Shown in pieces: positions 48,967 to 57,636 of a stretch of DNA of 64,000 nt (position 1 is its first letter; every line of letters starts with the position of its first letter). Source of the DNA: Methylosinus sp. Ce-a6 (GTDB lineage Bacteria > Pseudomonadota > Alphaproteobacteria > Rhizobiales > Beijerinckiaceae); contig NZ_BGJX01000008.1 of NCBI RefSeq assembly GCF_009811655.1, positions 83,391 through 147,390 on the forward strand, given 5' to 3'. The notes under the pieces were generated by a model. That model made no database searches and was not told where the DNA came from. It saw only the letters and a list, made by a program, of their open reading frames with translations. Made by a program: the position numbers and the translations under genes.

Positions 48967-50889
48967 TCACCTCTCCTTCGCCGCCCCGCTCTCCGCATCG
49001 CCGCGCGGCAGCAGCGGCGCCGCGGCGCCGGAGCGCTTGATCAGCGCGGCGGCGTCCGGCGCGAAGACGGGATCGTCCCATGGGCCCGAGAGATCGAAGC
49101 CGATCTGCACGCCCTTCTCGCGCGGCTTGCCGGAGGCGTCGGCCTCGCTCGCCTGCGCCTTCAGCGCGAGGCTGCGGTCTGGAATGCGCGTCTGACCGGC
49201 GAAAGCGAGCGAGAAGCCCGGCCCATGCGCCTGGCCGTCCTCTATATTCGCCGTTCCCTTGACGATCTTGACCGTCGCGCTGGCGCGGTCGACGAGCGAA
49301 TGGCCGGAGCGAATGTCCATCGCGCTGGAGAGCGGCCGCTTGTCGACGCGGCGCAGCGCGCGCTCGAGATCGATGCCGCCGACCTCGCCCTCGGTCAGCG
49401 TGAAGCTCGCGCGGCCGTCGAGGTCGCGCATGAGCTGGGCGACGCTGTCGCCGGTCGCATCCAGCGCGAGACTCGCGTCCAGCGCACCGCCGAGATCGGG
49501 CCGCGCCGCGAGGTCCCAGGCGAGCGCGCCGGCGTCGACGCCCGACAATTGCGCGCCGCCGTGGAATTCCAGCGCGCCGGCGGCGTTGGCGGCGAAAGTC
49601 GCGCGGCCCTTGACCGTGCCCTTATAGGCCTGCGCCTCGGCGAGCGCGAGCTCGAGCCGGCCGCCGCGCAGCAGCAGCGACAAAGCGGCGTCCTCGAGGT
49701 TCAGCCGCAAGATGCGCGCGCGCGTCGCCGAGAGACGCAGATCGACGTCGGCGTCCAGAATATTGGGGAGAGAGAAGCCGTCGCGGCTCCATTGGCCGTC
49801 GGCGCCGGCGAGCGGCGGCAGATCGACGATGATCGGCTTCAGCGAGACGAAATTGCTGGCGAGCGTCGCATGGACGATCGGCTTGTCGCCCTCGCGGCGC
49901 AATGCGAATGAGCCTTCGAATTCATTGTCGTCGGCCGAGAGCTTGAGATCAGAGAGCTGGAAATCCCGCAGGCCGACGCTGGCCTTGGCGGAGAGCTGGA
50001 CATTCTCGAAGGGGCCGGGCAGCGGCGCGCTGACATTGACGAGGCCGAGCGCATGGCGCAGCGAGGGCGAGGAAGCGCTCAGCCGGCCCGTGTAGCGGGG
50101 CTTGGCGCCGAGCTGGCCGAAGCCCTCGGCCTCGAGCCGCACACTCTCGGAATCGAGACGGGCGGTGACCGGCGTCTGCTCGCCGCGCAAGAGCGCGCCG
50201 GGCTTCAGCACCCAGAGAATGGCGCGCGGACGCTCGCCGCGCCAGGAGAAGGCGGCGTCGAGCGTCGCCGGCGAGCCGACGGTGCGCCAGTCGAGCGTCG
50301 CGTCTATGTCCTGGATCGTCTCCTCGCCGCCGGCGGTTTTGAGCCGCGCGACGCCCGAGACGATGGAGACCCCCCCGAGCCTTGCGCGATCGGCCTTTTC
50401 GGCCTCCGGCGTCGAGGGCCGCGCCGCCGCGGCGCGCACGGCGGCGCCGGCGGAGGTCATCGGCTTGCGATCGAGATCGATTTCGATCGAGGGCTTGATC
50501 AGCTCGACGTCGGCGAGCTCGAGCCGGCCGGCGAGGAGCGGCGGCAGCCGCACATTGCCATGCAGCCGCTCCGCCTCGATGGTGAGCGCGGCGGCCGGAT
50601 CGGCGAAGGCGATGCTGTCGATGGTGATGTGCGGGCGCGGCAGCAGGGAGAAGGTCGAGCGGCCCTTGGCGGCGATATAGAGCCCCGAGGAGGAGCTGAG
50701 CTGGCCGGAAATCTCCTCGAGCAATGCGCTGGTCGAGAAGGTCCAGGGCGCGAGCGCCGCGCCGAGCGCCAGAGCGGCGGCGACGCCCATCGCCAGCAGC
50801 CAGCGCCGCGAGGGTCGGCGGAAACGCGATCGGCCGGCGGCCGGTTTCGATGCTTCGACTTCGCGCATTGGGCCGGTCGAGTGCGACAT
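48967..50889 (-). CDS. AsmA-family envelope protein
   Basis: The protein has about 640 residues. A basic N terminus (SRFRRPSRRW) precedes one membrane helix (LLAMGVAAALALGAALAPW) and a long periplasmic repeated beta-rich region, with AsmA-like motifs such as GLYIAAKGRSTFSLLPRPHI and the C-terminal SVAQLMRDLDGRASFTLTEG. AsmA/TamB-like bridges move phospholipid to the outer membrane. The start is uncertain (50889 or 50868): the open frame continues upstream only through a duplicated terminator, so the longer version to 51048 is rejected. It follows lexA on the same strand. Confidence 0.82.
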   Translation of the reverse strand: MSHSTGPMREVEASKPAAGRSRFRRPSRRWLLAMGVAAALALGAALAPWTFSTSALLEEISGQLSSSSGLYIAAKGRSTFSLLPRPHITIDSIAFADPAAALTIEAERLHGNVRLPPLLAGRLELADVELIKPSIEIDLDRKPMTSAGAAVRAAAARPSTPEAEKADRARLGGVSIVSGVARLKTAGGEETIQDIDATLDWRTVGSPATLDAAFSWRGERPRAILWVLKPGALLRGEQTPVTARLDSESVRLEAEGFGQLGAKPRYTGRLSASSPSLRHALGLVNVSAPLPGPFENVQLSAKASVGLRDFQLSDLKLSADDNEFEGSFALRREGDKPIVHATLASNFVSLKPIIVDLPPLAGADGQWSRDGFSLPNILDADVDLRLSATRARILRLNLEDAALSLLLRGGRLELALAEAQAYKGTVKGRATFAANAAGALEFHGGAQLSGVDAGALAWDLAARPDLGGALDASLALDATGDSVAQLMRDLDGRASFTLTEGEVGGIDLERALRRVDKRPLSSAMDIRSGHSLVDRASATVKIVKGTANIEDGQAHGPGFSLAFAGQTRIPDRSLALKAQASEADASGKPREKGVQIGFDLSGPWDDPVFAPDAAALIKRSGAAAPLLPRGDAESGAAKER

Positions 50890-50897
50890 TCCATCGT

Positions 50898-50939
50898 CCA
50901 TGCAGAAAAAGCGAGCGGTCCCATACGGGACCGCTTCCC
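50898..50939 (-). terminator. Intrinsic terminator, distal copy of a tandem pair
   Basis: On the minus strand AGCGGTCCC-GTAT-GGGACCGCT is a perfect nine-base stem followed by CGCTTTTTCTGC. It lies downstream of lexA and just before the asmA start. It is a 42-base unit that matches 50944-50985 except at three positions. Confidence 0.75.
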
Positions 50940-50943
50940 GCAT

Positions 50944-50985
50944 CCATGCAGAAAAAGCGAGCGGCCCCGTCCGGGACCGCTTCCC
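50944..50985 (-). terminator. Intrinsic terminator, proximal copy of a tandem pair
   Basis: The minus-strand stem AGCGGTCCC-GGAC-GGGGCCGCT (one G-U pair) is followed by CGCTTTTT. It is about 95 bases after the lexA stop. With the copy at 50898-50939 it makes a direct duplication with a 46-base period. Confidence 0.75.
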
Positions 50986-51080
50986 ACGCCACGCCGCGCC
51001 GCTCCTCGCCCAGCGGCGTGAAACGCGCGGCAGGGACGATGGCCGCAAAGGGCGGCGAGATCGTGGCGGCGCGAGCGACC

Positions 51081-51785
51081 TCAGTATTTGCGCAGCAGGC
51101 TGACCAGCCGGCCCTGGATGCGCACGCGGTCCGGTCCGAAGATGCGCGTCTCATAGGCGGGATTGGCCGCCTCGAGCGCGATCGAGGCGCCGCGCTTGCG
51201 CAGCCGCTTCAGCGTCGCCTCCTCATCGTCGATGAGGGCGACGACGATGTCGCCGGTGTCGGCGGTGTCCTGCTTCTTCACCACGACGACGTCGCCGTCG
51301 AGAATGCCGGCCTCGATCATCGAGTCGCCGCGCACCTCGAGCGCGAAATGCTCGCCGCCGCCGAGCAGATCGGGCGGCAGATTGATAATGTGGCTGCGGT
51401 TCTGCAGCGCGGAGATGGGCGTGCCGGCGGCGATGCGGCCCATGACCGGGATCGCCACCTGCTGATCGGACTCCGGCTCGCCGGCCGGAACGGGCCGCAC
51501 GCGGCCGAGCGCGCCCTCTATGACGGAGGGCGAGAATTTGCCGCCGCGCGCGGCGACGCGGGGCGTCGCCGATTCGGGGAGGCGCAGCACCTCGAGCGCG
51601 CGGGCCCGATTGGGCAGGCGGCGGATGAAGCCGCGCTCCTCGAGCGCGAGAATGAGCCTGTGGATGCCGGATTTGGAGCGCAGATCGAGCGCGTCCTTCA
51701 TCTCGTCGAAGGAGGGCGGCACGCCGGTCTCCTTCAGCCGCTCATGGATGAAGCGCAGCAAATCGCTCTGTTTTTTGGTCAGCAT
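51081..51785 (-). CDS. lexA: SOS repressor LexA
   Basis: The protein has 234 residues. The N-terminal winged HTH runs over residues 1-65 ([20 protein letters not shown], then [20 protein letters not shown]), the Ala-Gly cleavage site is in [11 protein letters not shown] (about 120), the catalytic Ser is in [15 protein letters not shown] (about 152) and the Lys is in [15 protein letters not shown] (about 190). RecA filaments trigger self-cleavage after DNA damage. A GTTC-N7-GTTC box about 98 bases upstream of the start indicates autoregulation. The ATG at 51785 is chosen; the longer frame lacks family similarity. Confidence 0.97.
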   Translation of the reverse strand: MLTKKQSDLLRFIHERLKETGVPPSFDEMKDALDLRSKSGIHRLILALEERGFIRRLPNRARALEVLRLPESATPRVAARGGKFSPSVIEGALGRVRPVPAGEPESDQQVAIPVMGRIAAGTPISALQNRSHIINLPPDLLGGGEHFALEVRGDSMIEAGILDGDVVVVKKQDTADTGDIVVALIDDEEATLKRLRKRGASIALEAANPAYETRIFGPDRVRIQGRLVSLLRKY

Positions 51786-51882
51786 AGGAGCCCCCCGGCG
51801 CCGCCCCGCCCGCGGCGCGCCACCACCGAACGCGCGCATGATGGCGCGGGTTCATAAACAAATCATGAACGGGAGGATATGC

Positions 51883-51897
51883 GTTCCCGGTGCGTTC
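51883..51897 (+). promoter_or_regulatory. LexA box (GTTC-N7-GTTC)
   Basis: GTTC CCGGTGC GTTC is an exact match to the direct-repeat SOS box of alphaproteobacteria. It lies between lexA and the divergent AT-rich gene, about 98 bases from the lexA start and 72 bases from the other, so it could control either or both. Confidence 0.8.
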
Positions 51898-51968
51898 CGC
51901 AAGACCTCTTTCGGATAGTGGGGATTCGCGATACAGAAGGACCCATCCGCCTTACGTTGGAGTCCCCG

Positions 51969-52715
51969 ATGTCTTTTATTCCAGACTGGCTTACGATCGA
52001 TTTCTTAGTCCAAAATGTTGCATGGGATTTTGGAAAAAAAGCCCTATTTGCCATCGTCACTGCACTTGTCACTGATAAGGTGATAAAAACGATCATCAAT
52101 ACCGTTCAACCCAAAGCAAAACTTCAGGGACTGCGCCTCATTGTTCCGATGTTTTGTTTATTCTTCTTCTTATCACTACTTTTAGGGCAATCCACACTTA
52201 GCGTCCCATCATTAGAAGGGAACATAGTTGAAATTGCCTGGGGTGGAGATGTAACCTCAAAATCCGATGGCAATCAGCTACAGCCAGATACGCTCCTCAA
52301 GAATCCTGTTTTGTTGGTTGCCACGATCAAAAATCGCGGAAATATGCCAAGCGTGGTCGATAACTACTCCCTTGAGCTCAACATAGACGGCCAATCATTT
52401 CAAGGTAAGCTCGTAATGGTGCCAAATACGGTGACGGTCGACGTGAATGAAAAGCAAAATCTAACTCTATTTGGCACAGACGCGTTGTACGACAAGACAA
52501 GGACGCCTATCTATCCAGGCTCAATGATTACAGGAGTATTATTATTCAGCCTTGACGAGGTATCTGCATCGTCATTAAAGCGCAGCGGCATATCATTTAA
52601 TCTTAAGTATAAAGACATAAATGGGCGAGAAAATTCGATATTGTATAAGGCAAATCATCGGATCGGCATTGCCGGTTACATACCGGGAATAAAACAAGCA
52701 TATTCAAACAAATGA
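51969..52715 (+). CDS. AT-rich membrane protein of unknown function
   Basis: I do not recognise this 248-residue protein. Two hydrophobic helices stand at the N terminus (FGKKALFAIVTALVTDKVI, about 20-40, and LRLIVPMFCLFFFLSLLLG, about 55-73). The remaining 170 residues are beta-rich (VATIKNRGNMPSVVDNYSLE, NTVTVDVNEKQNLTLFG, GISFNLKYKDI) and look like one extracytoplasmic sandwich-like domain. Composition is about 40% GC with Lys/Asn-rich codons, in sharp contrast with its neighbours, which points to recent transfer. A LexA box lies 72 bases upstream. A role in defence or damage response is speculation. Confidence 0.72.
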   Translation: MSFIPDWLTIDFLVQNVAWDFGKKALFAIVTALVTDKVIKTIINTVQPKAKLQGLRLIVPMFCLFFFLSLLLGQSTLSVPSLEGNIVEIAWGGDVTSKSDGNQLQPDTLLKNPVLLVATIKNRGNMPSVVDNYSLELNIDGQSFQGKLVMVPNTVTVDVNEKQNLTLFGTDALYDKTRTPIYPGSMITGVLLFSLDEVSASSLKRSGISFNLKYKDINGRENSILYKANHRIGIAGYIPGIKQAYSNK

Positions 52716-52792
52716 CACCGACTCCAAATATGCGCCTCTACAGCAAGATTATATTTTGGGCTATTTACGTGGAGGTCGTGGACCGCGGTAGC

Positions 52793-53791
52793 TCACTGCG
52801 CCGCCGCCGCCTCCACCCCCAGCATCGGCCGCACATGCCGCGCGAAATCCTCGAGCGCGCGCAGATTCTTCTCCGCGTCGCGGGAGATCGGCTTCAGCAA
52901 GATCGCCCGCGCGGCGGTCTCGTCGCGATAGGCGGCGATCTTCTCCGCCACCTCGTCGAAATCGCCGATCAGCGAGCGCTCGAGCAGCCCCTCCTCGGTC
53001 AGCGAGGGGGGAGCCGCGCCGTCCTGGCGGGCGAAATTGCCGCGCATGCGCTCGGAAAAACGCGCGAGGAAGGGAAGCGCCTCGGCCAGCGCCTGCTCGC
53101 GCCGCGGCGCGGCGAAATAAAAGCGCGCCATGGTGAAGCGCGGATCGCCCTCCGGCCCCGCCGCCTCGCGATAGACGCGCAGCGTCTCCGTGATCTGCTC
53201 GATCGGGAAAGGCGGACCGGCCATCACGCCGAAGCCGTTGCGCGCGGCGTAGCGGATCGCCCCCGGCGTGGTGGTGGCGAGATAGGTGGGGATCGGCTTT
53301 TGCAGCGGCCGCGGCGTGAGGCTCAGCCCATTGGCCTCGTAATGCGCGCCGGTGAAGGTCACCTTATCCTCATAGAGCAGGCGGTTGACGAGGCCGAGCG
53401 CCTCCAGCGTCATCTCGCGCGTAGAATCCTTGCCGGCGCCGAAATGCCGGTTCTGCAATTCGAAAGGCCCGCCGCGCGCGACGCCGAAGTCGAAACGGCC
53501 CTTGGACAGAAGATCGATCGTCGCGACATCCTCCGCCACCTGGATCGGATTGCGGAAGGCGAGCAGAACCGCGGCCGAGCCGAGCCTTATCTTCGTCGTC
53601 ACGCCGGCGAGATAGGACAGCAGGGCGAGGATCGACGGGCAGGCCGCGTCGGGCTCGAAATGATGCTCGGCGACCCAGGCCTCCTCGAAGCCGAGCGCCT
53701 CCGCATGACGGATGAGCCGCGTCTGCGTCTCGAAACAGCGGGCGTAATCCTGCTGCGGATTTTCATAGGTGCAGAAGACGCCGAACCGCAT
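52793..53791 (-). CDS. LLM-class flavin-dependent oxidoreductase
   Basis: This 332-residue luciferase-like TIM barrel starts MRFGVFCTYENPQQDYARCF. GFEEAWVAEHHFEPDAACPS (about 34-53), LGSAAVLLAFRNPIQVAEDVAT, and GRFDFGVARGGPFELQNRHFG (about 98-118) are typical of bacterial luciferase-like monooxygenases using reduced FMN. The substrate cannot be inferred. It stands alone on the minus strand, converging on the AT-rich gene. Confidence 0.88.
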   Translation of the reverse strand: MRFGVFCTYENPQQDYARCFETQTRLIRHAEALGFEEAWVAEHHFEPDAACPSILALLSYLAGVTTKIRLGSAAVLLAFRNPIQVAEDVATIDLLSKGRFDFGVARGGPFELQNRHFGAGKDSTREMTLEALGLVNRLLYEDKVTFTGAHYEANGLSLTPRPLQKPIPTYLATTTPGAIRYAARNGFGVMAGPPFPIEQITETLRVYREAAGPEGDPRFTMARFYFAAPRREQALAEALPFLARFSERMRGNFARQDGAAPPSLTEEGLLERSLIGDFDEVAEKIAAYRDETAARAILLKPISRDAEKNLRALEDFARHVRPMLGVEAAAAQ

Positions 53792-54171
53792 GGCGATGCT
53801 CTCGAGATGCGCGCCGGCGCTTCGATCGCGCGCCGCGTTTGCTATATACGGCAGTTACATATCGTGAGACAGGATAGGGAGCGCGGCAAGCGCCGGCAAG
53901 CCTAAAAACATTGGCGATTCGTGCGAATTTTGATCAGAGCGGAGAAAGCTCGCGTCCATTCCGTCGGATAGGACAGTCATAGAAGAATCGAATAAAGCGA
54001 CGGGAAATCGATATTGATCTATGATCGCGCTGTCGCGATTTTTCGATAGGAGAGTTGAAAAAATCGCGGCCGTCGGCATTGTCTCGCGCCAGCGGGCGCC
54101 GCACGAAGGCGGCGCCCCGGTTCGCTCGCGACGCCGCATCTTCGAGGCGCGGCTCGTCATCGGAGGATTTC
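53792..54171. other. Intergenic region upstream of the OFA transporter gene
   Basis: These 380 bases have no supported gene and show lower GC content in 53840-54060. A small hairpin, ATCGCG-CTGT-CGCGAT followed by TTTTC (54024-54043, plus strand), could be a leader terminator or attenuator ahead of the transporter gene. The promoters of the LLM gene and the transporter gene should be here. Confidence 0.5.
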
Positions 54172-55887
54172 ATGTCGGTAGCCGCCATGCCTTCCCGGCA
54201 TTTCTTCAGCCGGGAGCGCTCGATCGCAGCGCACGGCTTCAATCGCTGGCTGGTGCCGCCGGCCGCTCTCGCCGTGCATCTTTGCATCGGCATGGCCTAT
54301 GGCTTCAGCGTGTTCTGGCTGCCGCTGTCGCGCGCCGTCGGCGGCGCCGAGCCCAAGGCCTGCCCGGCGGATATGAGCTTTTTCGCCAGCGTCGTCACGA
54401 CGAGCTGCGATTGGAAGATCAGCATGCTCGGCTGGACCTTCACGCTGTTCTTCGTCTTTCTCGGCTCCTCGGCCGCCGTCTTCGGCCATTGGCTGGAGAC
54501 CGCCGGCCCCCGCAAGGCCGGCCTCGCGGCGGCGCTGTGCTGGTGCGGCGGCCTGCTGATCTCGGCCGCCGGCGTCTATCTGCATCAGATCTGGATGCTG
54601 TGGCTCGGCTCCGGCGTCATCGGCGGCATCGGCCTCGGCCTCGGCTATATCTCGCCGGTCTCGACGCTCATCAAATGGTTCCCGGACCGGCGCGGCATGG
54701 CGACGGGCCTCGCCATCATGGGCTTCGGCGGCGGCGCGATGATCGGCGCGCCGCTCGCCGACAAGCTGATGGCCTATTATGCGACGCCGACCTCGATCGG
54801 CGTGTGGCAGACCTTCGTCACAATGGCGGCGATCTATTTCGTCTTCATGGTCGGCGGCGCGCTCGGCTATCGCGTGCCGCGCGACGGCTGGAAGCCCGAG
54901 GGCTTCGAGCCCTCCGCGACCGCCGCCAATAAAATGATGACGAGCCGCCACGTGCATCTCGACGTCGCCTGGAAGACCCCGCAATTCTGGCTGCTGTGGG
55001 CGGTGCTGATGCTCAATGTCAGCGCCGGCATCGGCGTGCTCGGCATGGCCTCGCCCATGCTGCAGGAAGTGTTCGGCGGACGTCTCATCGGCCTCGACAT
55101 CGGATTTTCCAGCCTCGACGCCGCGCAAAAGACGAAGATCGCCGCCATCGCCGCCGGATTCACCGGGCTGCTCAGCCTCTGCAACATCGGCGGGCGTTTG
55201 TTCTGGGCCACATGGTCCGACAAGCTCGGCCGCAAGACGACCTACGCCGTCTTCTTCATCCTCGGCTTCATTCTCTATTCCACCGCGCCATGGGCGGCGC
55301 AGCAGGGCGATGTGGTGCTGTTCGTGCTGTTCTTCTGCGTGATCCTGTCCATGTATGGCGGCGCCTTCGCCACCATACCGGCCTATCTCGCGGATATTTT
55401 CGGCACGCATTACGTGGGCGCGATCCATGGCCGGCTGCTCACCGCCTGGTCGACGGCGGGCGTGCTCGGCCCGGTGCTCGTCAATTACATCCGCGACTAT
55501 CAGCTCGACCACGGCGTCGCCCGCGAGGCGGTCTATAATCAGACCATGTATATTCTCGCCGGCCTGCTCGTTATCGGCCTCGTCTGCGATCTCGCCGTGC
55601 GGCCCGTCGCCGAGAAGCTGTTCATGACCGACGAGGAGGTCGCCGCGGAGAAGAAGACCAGCGTCGCCGCCGTCGTGGCGGAAGAAAAGGAGCCCCACGC
55701 CGATTTCGAGGATTTCGTCGAGGAGGGACAGGCGGCGGAAGCCGCGGCGGCCGAGGCGCGGCGCGCCGCCGCCGCGCAGAACGGCGACTCGCGCATTCTG
55801 CTGCTCGCCGCCTGGGCCGCCGTCGGCATACCGCTCGCCTGGGGCGTGTCGATCACGCTGCAGAAGACCTTCGTCCTGTTCCGCTGA
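54172..55887 (+). CDS. OFA-family MFS transporter with an extra C-terminal helix
   Basis: This 571-residue OFA-family (oxalate/formate antiporter-like) transporter has WLVPPAALAVHLCIGMAYGF and FSVFWLPLS for TM1, KWFPDRRGMATGLAIMGFGGG (about 175), the second half from WKTPQFWLLWAVLMLNVSAG, and ATWSDKLGRKTTY. After TM12 there is an acidic linker of about 70 residues (EEKEPHADFEDFVEEGQAAE) and then one more helix (LLLAAWAAVGIPLAWGVSI), an extra segment. GGAGG five bases before the ATG fixes the start. The substrate is probably a small monocarboxylate or dicarboxylate. Confidence 0.85.
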   Translation: MSVAAMPSRHFFSRERSIAAHGFNRWLVPPAALAVHLCIGMAYGFSVFWLPLSRAVGGAEPKACPADMSFFASVVTTSCDWKISMLGWTFTLFFVFLGSSAAVFGHWLETAGPRKAGLAAALCWCGGLLISAAGVYLHQIWMLWLGSGVIGGIGLGLGYISPVSTLIKWFPDRRGMATGLAIMGFGGGAMIGAPLADKLMAYYATPTSIGVWQTFVTMAAIYFVFMVGGALGYRVPRDGWKPEGFEPSATAANKMMTSRHVHLDVAWKTPQFWLLWAVLMLNVSAGIGVLGMASPMLQEVFGGRLIGLDIGFSSLDAAQKTKIAAIAAGFTGLLSLCNIGGRLFWATWSDKLGRKTTYAVFFILGFILYSTAPWAAQQGDVVLFVLFFCVILSMYGGAFATIPAYLADIFGTHYVGAIHGRLLTAWSTAGVLGPVLVNYIRDYQLDHGVAREAVYNQTMYILAGLLVIGLVCDLAVRPVAEKLFMTDEEVAAEKKTSVAAVVAEEKEPHADFEDFVEEGQAAEAAAAEARRAAAAQNGDSRILLLAAWAAVGIPLAWGVSITLQKTFVLFR

Positions 55888-55897
55888 CGGGGCGTCC

Positions 55898-56350
55898 ATG
55901 CTCGCGCGATCTCTCCTCTGCGCTTCGCTGGCCCTCTGGGCCGGCGAGGCGCGGGCCGAAGGCCCGCCGCAAGCGGTGCTGCAGAGCGCGTTGAACTATT
56001 CGCCCGTGCCGCTCTTTACAGGCGTCTTCGCCGCGCCGGTGAGCGGCGCGGCGACGCAGCCCGGCGCGCTCTACGCCATCTCGGTGAAATATGCCGCCGG
56101 CGCGAGATCGCTGCCGCACACCCATCCCGACGCGCGTGTCGTGACGGTGATCTCCGGCCGCTTCCACGCCGGCGTCGGGACGAGCTTCGACGAAAAATCG
56201 CTGCGCGTCCTCGGCCCCGGCGATTCGATCGTCGTGCCGGCGGAGACGGTCCATTTCGGCTGGGCGAAGGATGGCGAGGTCCTGCTGCTCGAGACCGGCG
56301 TCGGCCCCTCCGGCGCCAGCCTGTGGCCAAAGCCGCCTCCGACGCGCTGA
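55898..56350 (+). CDS. Secreted cupin-domain protein
   Basis: The protein has 150 residues. The signal peptide ends at about residue 20 (SLALWAGEARA). The cupin core has LPHTHPDARVVTVISGRFHAG (two His plus Glu/Asp-type metal positions, about 72-92) and GDSIVVPAETVHFGW with the last His. It probably binds a metal and a small acid in the periplasm. It starts ten bases after the transporter gene stop, so the pair is an operon and the cupin may sense or process the transported compound. Confidence 0.85.
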   Translation: MLARSLLCASLALWAGEARAEGPPQAVLQSALNYSPVPLFTGVFAAPVSGAATQPGALYAISVKYAAGARSLPHTHPDARVVTVISGRFHAGVGTSFDEKSLRVLGPGDSIVVPAETVHFGWAKDGEVLLLETGVGPSGASLWPKPPPTR

Positions 56351-56412
56351 CTCCTTCGTGTCCTTCGTATCTTCGTGGTAGATCGGACCGCGAAGACACG
56401 GAAGGCGCCGAG

Positions 56413-57636
56413 TTGCTCACTCTCCTCCATACGGCCGACTGGCACCTCGGCGCGCAGCTGCAGGGCTGGCCGCGCGAAGCCGAGCATCGCAAGGCCCTGC
56501 GCGCCCTCGTCGCCCTCGCGGCGGAACGGCGCGTCGACGCGGTGATCGTCGCCGGCGACATATTCGACAGCCTCAACCCCTCCGCCGAGGCGCAGAAGCT
56601 CCTCTATGACACGCTGAAAGAGCTGCGCGCCGCCCTGCCCGCGGCGACGATCGTCCTCCTCGCCGGCAATCACGATCCGGCCGGACGCATAGAAGCGCCG
56701 CGCGCGCTGTTCGATCTCGTCAATGTCGCCGGCGTCGGCACGATCGCGCGCAAGGACGGCGAGATCGACGCCGGCGTCCATCTCCTGCCGCTGCGCGGGG
56801 CCGGCGGCGCGATAGAGGCGCATCTGCTCGCCGCGCCCTATCCGCGCGCCGCCGATCTGCCGATCCTCGACGGCGCGAGCGAGGGCTCGCCGGTCGTGCG
56901 CTCCGTGCGCGCGCTCTACGCCGAGCTCATCGCCGCCGCGCGGGCGCGCATCGGCGCGGCGCCGCTCGTCGTCACCGGCCATTTGCATGTCGCGGGCGGC
57001 CTCGAATCGGAAGGCGCCGAGCGCCGCATCCTCGTCGGCGGCGAACATGCGGTTCCCTCGGACGTCTTTCCGGAAGACATCGCCTATGTCGCGCTCGGCC
57101 ACCTGCATCGCCCGCAGTCGGTCGGACGCGAATGCGTCCGCTATTCCGGCTCGCTGTTTCCGCTCTCCAAGACGGAGATCGACTATAACCACGGCGTGAC
57201 CATCGTCGCGATCGAGGGGGCGGCGACGACGATAGAGCATGTCCCGCTCCCCCGCCCGACGCCCTGCCTGCGCATTCCCCCGCGCGGCGGCCTCGCGCGC
57301 GAGAATGTCGAGGCGGCCTTGGCCGCGCTCGGCCTCGGTCCCGCGACGCCGGCCGACGACAAGCCCTTCGTCCATCTGACCGTCGCCGCCGACGGGCCGA
57401 TCGTTGGATTGGACGCCGAAATCGATGCGATAGCGGAGAAATTTCCGATCCGTCTCGCCTCGCTCACAGTGGAGCGCCCGCCGCGCCGCGAGACGGAGGC
57501 GCCGGCGCCCGCCGCGCTGCGGCTCTCCGAACGCCAGCCGGTGGAATTGTTCCGCGAGGCCTTCGCGCTGACGCATAAATCCGAGCCGACGAGCGAGCAT
57601 ATGACGCTGTTCCACGCCGCCGCCGCGGAGGAATAG
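56413..57636 (+). CDS. sbcD: DNA repair nuclease SbcD (Mre11-like)
   Basis: This 407-residue Mre11-like phosphoesterase has LLHTADWHLGA (about 4), IVAGDIFDSLNP (about 47), LLAGNHDPAGR (about 78), TGHLHVAGG and ALGHLHRPQSV (about 225). These ligate two Mn ions for exonuclease and hairpin-opening activity with SbcC. The start is TTG at 56413 with GGAAGG upstream; the longer frame from 56323 runs through the end of the cupin gene. It is immediately upstream of sbcC. Confidence 0.94.
   Translation: MLTLLHTADWHLGAQLQGWPREAEHRKALRALVALAAERRVDAVIVAGDIFDSLNPSAEAQKLLYDTLKELRAALPAATIVLLAGNHDPAGRIEAPRALFDLVNVAGVGTIARKDGEIDAGVHLLPLRGAGGAIEAHLLAAPYPRAADLPILDGASEGSPVVRSVRALYAELIAAARARIGAAPLVVTGHLHVAGGLESEGAERRILVGGEHAVPSDVFPEDIAYVALGHLHRPQSVGRECVRYSGSLFPLSKTEIDYNHGVTIVAIEGAATTIEHVPLPRPTPCLRIPPRGGLARENVEAALAALGLGPATPADDKPFVHLTVAADGPIVGLDAEIDAIAEKFPIRLASLTVERPPRRETEAPAPAALRLSERQPVELFREAFALTHKSEPTSEHMTLFHAAAAEE

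Noticed and set aside
48967..51048. The longer AsmA frame starting at 51048
   Set aside because: The extra N terminus is encoded by the two tandem terminators and shows the repeated peptide they encode; a start at 50889 or 50868 gives a normal N terminus.
51879..51968. The upstream extension of the AT-rich gene to 51879
   Set aside because: It runs through the LexA box and GC-rich lexA promoter DNA. The change in base composition and the ATG at 51969 mark the better start.
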